Positions 63,078 through 64,000 of a DNA stretch of 64,000 bases are shown piece by piece. This DNA comes from Candidatus Gastranaerophilales bacterium. GTDB lineage: Bacteria > Cyanobacteriota > Vampirovibrionia > Gastranaerophilales > Gastranaerophilaceae. Location of the stretch: positions 1 to 64,000 of the forward strand of contig CALVED010000009.1 of the NCBI GenBank assembly GCA_944326485.1, written 5' to 3'. The translations under genes and the position numbers were made by a program. Under the pieces are notes generated by a model that was not told where the DNA came from, did not search any database, and worked only from the letters and a program-made list of their open reading frames with translations. Position 1 is the stretch's first letter. The number at the start of each line of letters is the position of its first letter.

Positions 63078-64000
63078 TTATATTTTAGCACCGCCTATAG
63101 CTTTATATAATCCGATTTGATTTATAAAATAGTCTATTTTATCAGTAACAACAAGTTCTTCTGTTACTAAAAGACTTTCTTTCTTCTGCAATAAATCAAG
63201 ATTAGATATTATTCCTTCTTTATATTTCAAATCAGAATATTTAAAATCTTGTTTTTCAGCATTTAAACTTTCAACAGTTTTTAAATATTTTTCATTATCT
63301 AATTTTAAATCACATAAAGCATCATTAACTTCTTGTATAGATTTAATATTCGTTTTTTTATAATTTTCAACAGCTTGTTCATATTTATTTTTATTCAACT
63401 TTAAATTTGCAATTTTACGACCGCCTGTAAAAATAGGCAATAAAGCACCTGCACCAAGCAAAGCGAGTGAATTCTTCCAGTTCATCTTACTATAATATTC
63501 TGTTGAATTAAATGAAATAAGACCAAATATATTAAAAGAAGGCAAGAACTCTTTCTTTGCTGCTCTTACATCAAGTCCCGCTTTTTCAAGCATTTTTTCA
63601 GCAGCTAAATAATCCGGCCTTGACTCTATTATCTCAGAAGAAACACTATCAGGAATTGATTTTTTTATTTCTAAATCATCATAAGCTATTCTTTTAAATT
63701 CACTTGAATTATTCGGATTTTCACCCATTAAAACTGCAAGCATATTCAATAAGCGTTCTCTTGTTTTGTTTAGTTCAATAATTTCACTTTCCGCTTTAAT
63801 ATATGCTTTATTAGCTTTAACAACATCTGCGGTTGAAACAAGTCCTTCTTCATTACTGTATTTCATTAAATCATATATTTGTTTTCTATCTTTAATTATT
63901 TCTTCTTGGAGCATAATCAATTTATCAAGTTTTACAATATTATAATAAGTACTCCCAACAGCACTAACAACAGAGATATAAGCAGATTTTTCATTAAGTC
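63078..64000 (-). CDS. TolC-family outer-membrane efflux protein (partial, cut by window end)
   Basis: The frame stays open to the window edge, so the true start lies beyond 64000 and the ATG/TTG codons near 63918 are internal; the extra residues (AYISVVSAVGSTYYNIVKLD) are normal TolC-family helix. Seen: AKKEFLPSFNIFGLISFNST, PIFTGGRKIANLKLNK, SRPDYLAAEKMLEKA, typical of NodT/OprM-type outer-membrane factors of efflux or type I secretion. It converges with spmB after 2 bases. At least 307 residues; partner pump genes probably lie upstream of it beyond the window. Confidence 0.88.
   Translation of the reverse strand, partial: LNEKSAYISVVSAVGSTYYNIVKLDKLIMLQEEIIKDRKQIYDLMKYSNEEGLVSTADVVKANKAYIKAESEIIELNKTRERLLNMLAVLMGENPNNSSEFKRIAYDDLEIKKSIPDSVSSEIIESRPDYLAAEKMLEKAGLDVRAAKKEFLPSFNIFGLISFNSTEYYSKMNWKNSLALLGAGALLPIFTGGRKIANLKLNKNKYEQAVENYKKTNIKSIQEVNDALCDLKLDNEKYLKTVESLNAEKQDFKYSDLKYKEGIISNLDLLQKKESLLVTEELVVTDKIDYFINQIGLYKAIGGAKI

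Overview
The window is a strongly AT-rich, gene-dense bacterial segment. It fits a gut member of the non-photosynthetic cyanobacterial sister class Vampirovibrionia/Melainabacteria, order Gastranaerophilales (inference). Supporting signs are diderm cell-envelope genes (Tol/Ton energiser, TolC-family protein, DAP-type murE), a tRNA-Glu whose acceptor end (G1-U72, A73, encoded CCA) looks cyanobacterial, an anaerobe-type rubrerythrin, ThyX, class II photolyase, SpmA/SpmB, and many lineage-type orphan proteins whose N-termini are Asn/Ser-rich and end in a Phe-Lys-Gly or Phe-Gly motif.

Layout. 1-240: tandem 135-bp repeat. 276-6596: cupin, SprA-related protein, then a minus-strand block of a lysozyme-like orphan and an intact plus a degenerate AAA+ ATPase. 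6821-11925: photolyase, tRNA-Ala, a small orphan, a BadF-type activase with an unknown partner, Nudix, HAD phosphatase, ispF. 11912-17094: ExbD-ExbD-ExbB-TonB module, two exported proteins, bioD-like gene. 17284-29195: class A PBP, YkgJ-like protein, GT41 transferase, then the division/translation run rpmE-thyX-prfA-rsmH-ftsL-ftsI-murE-gpsA on the minus strand. 29356-33019: pilin pseudogene beside an intact pilin-like gene, mtnP, YggT, bioY, rimI. 33142-41735: hemW, tatD, tlyA, XRE regulator, two TPR proteins, clpC. 41835-47825: candidate leaderless leader peptide, lipA, ahcY, U32-like protein, glyoxalase, ECF sigma/anti-sigma pair, thiE-like gene. 47884-54854: tRNA-Glu, Tat-signal radical SAM protein, tRNA-Val, rubrerythrin, prmC, mscL, orphans, sensor kinase.

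55165-64000 is the most accessory part. It holds a 1097-residue protein that joins a glycine-rich hydrophobic segment to an ABC1/UbiB-like kinase domain, facing an HExxH protein. Next comes a 2-kb insert between two perfect 96-bp copies that carry the 3' end of tRNA-Leu; its cargo is a phage-type 'HPRDxxGKFT' protein coupled to a small membrane protein, a toxin/immunity-like arrangement. Then follow tRNA-Leu, a tRNA-Leu-like relic, spmA-spmB and a TolC-family gene cut by the window edge.

The best candidates for something undescribed are (i) the set of proteins sharing the N-terminal F-K-G / F-G tag, which has no signal peptide and precedes AAA+ or HExxH domains, (ii) the AAA+/pseudo-AAA pair with a lysozyme-like partner, (iii) the tRNA-Leu-flanked insert with dispersed tRNA-Leu fragments, and (iv) several genes whose extended -10 box lies at leaderless spacing.
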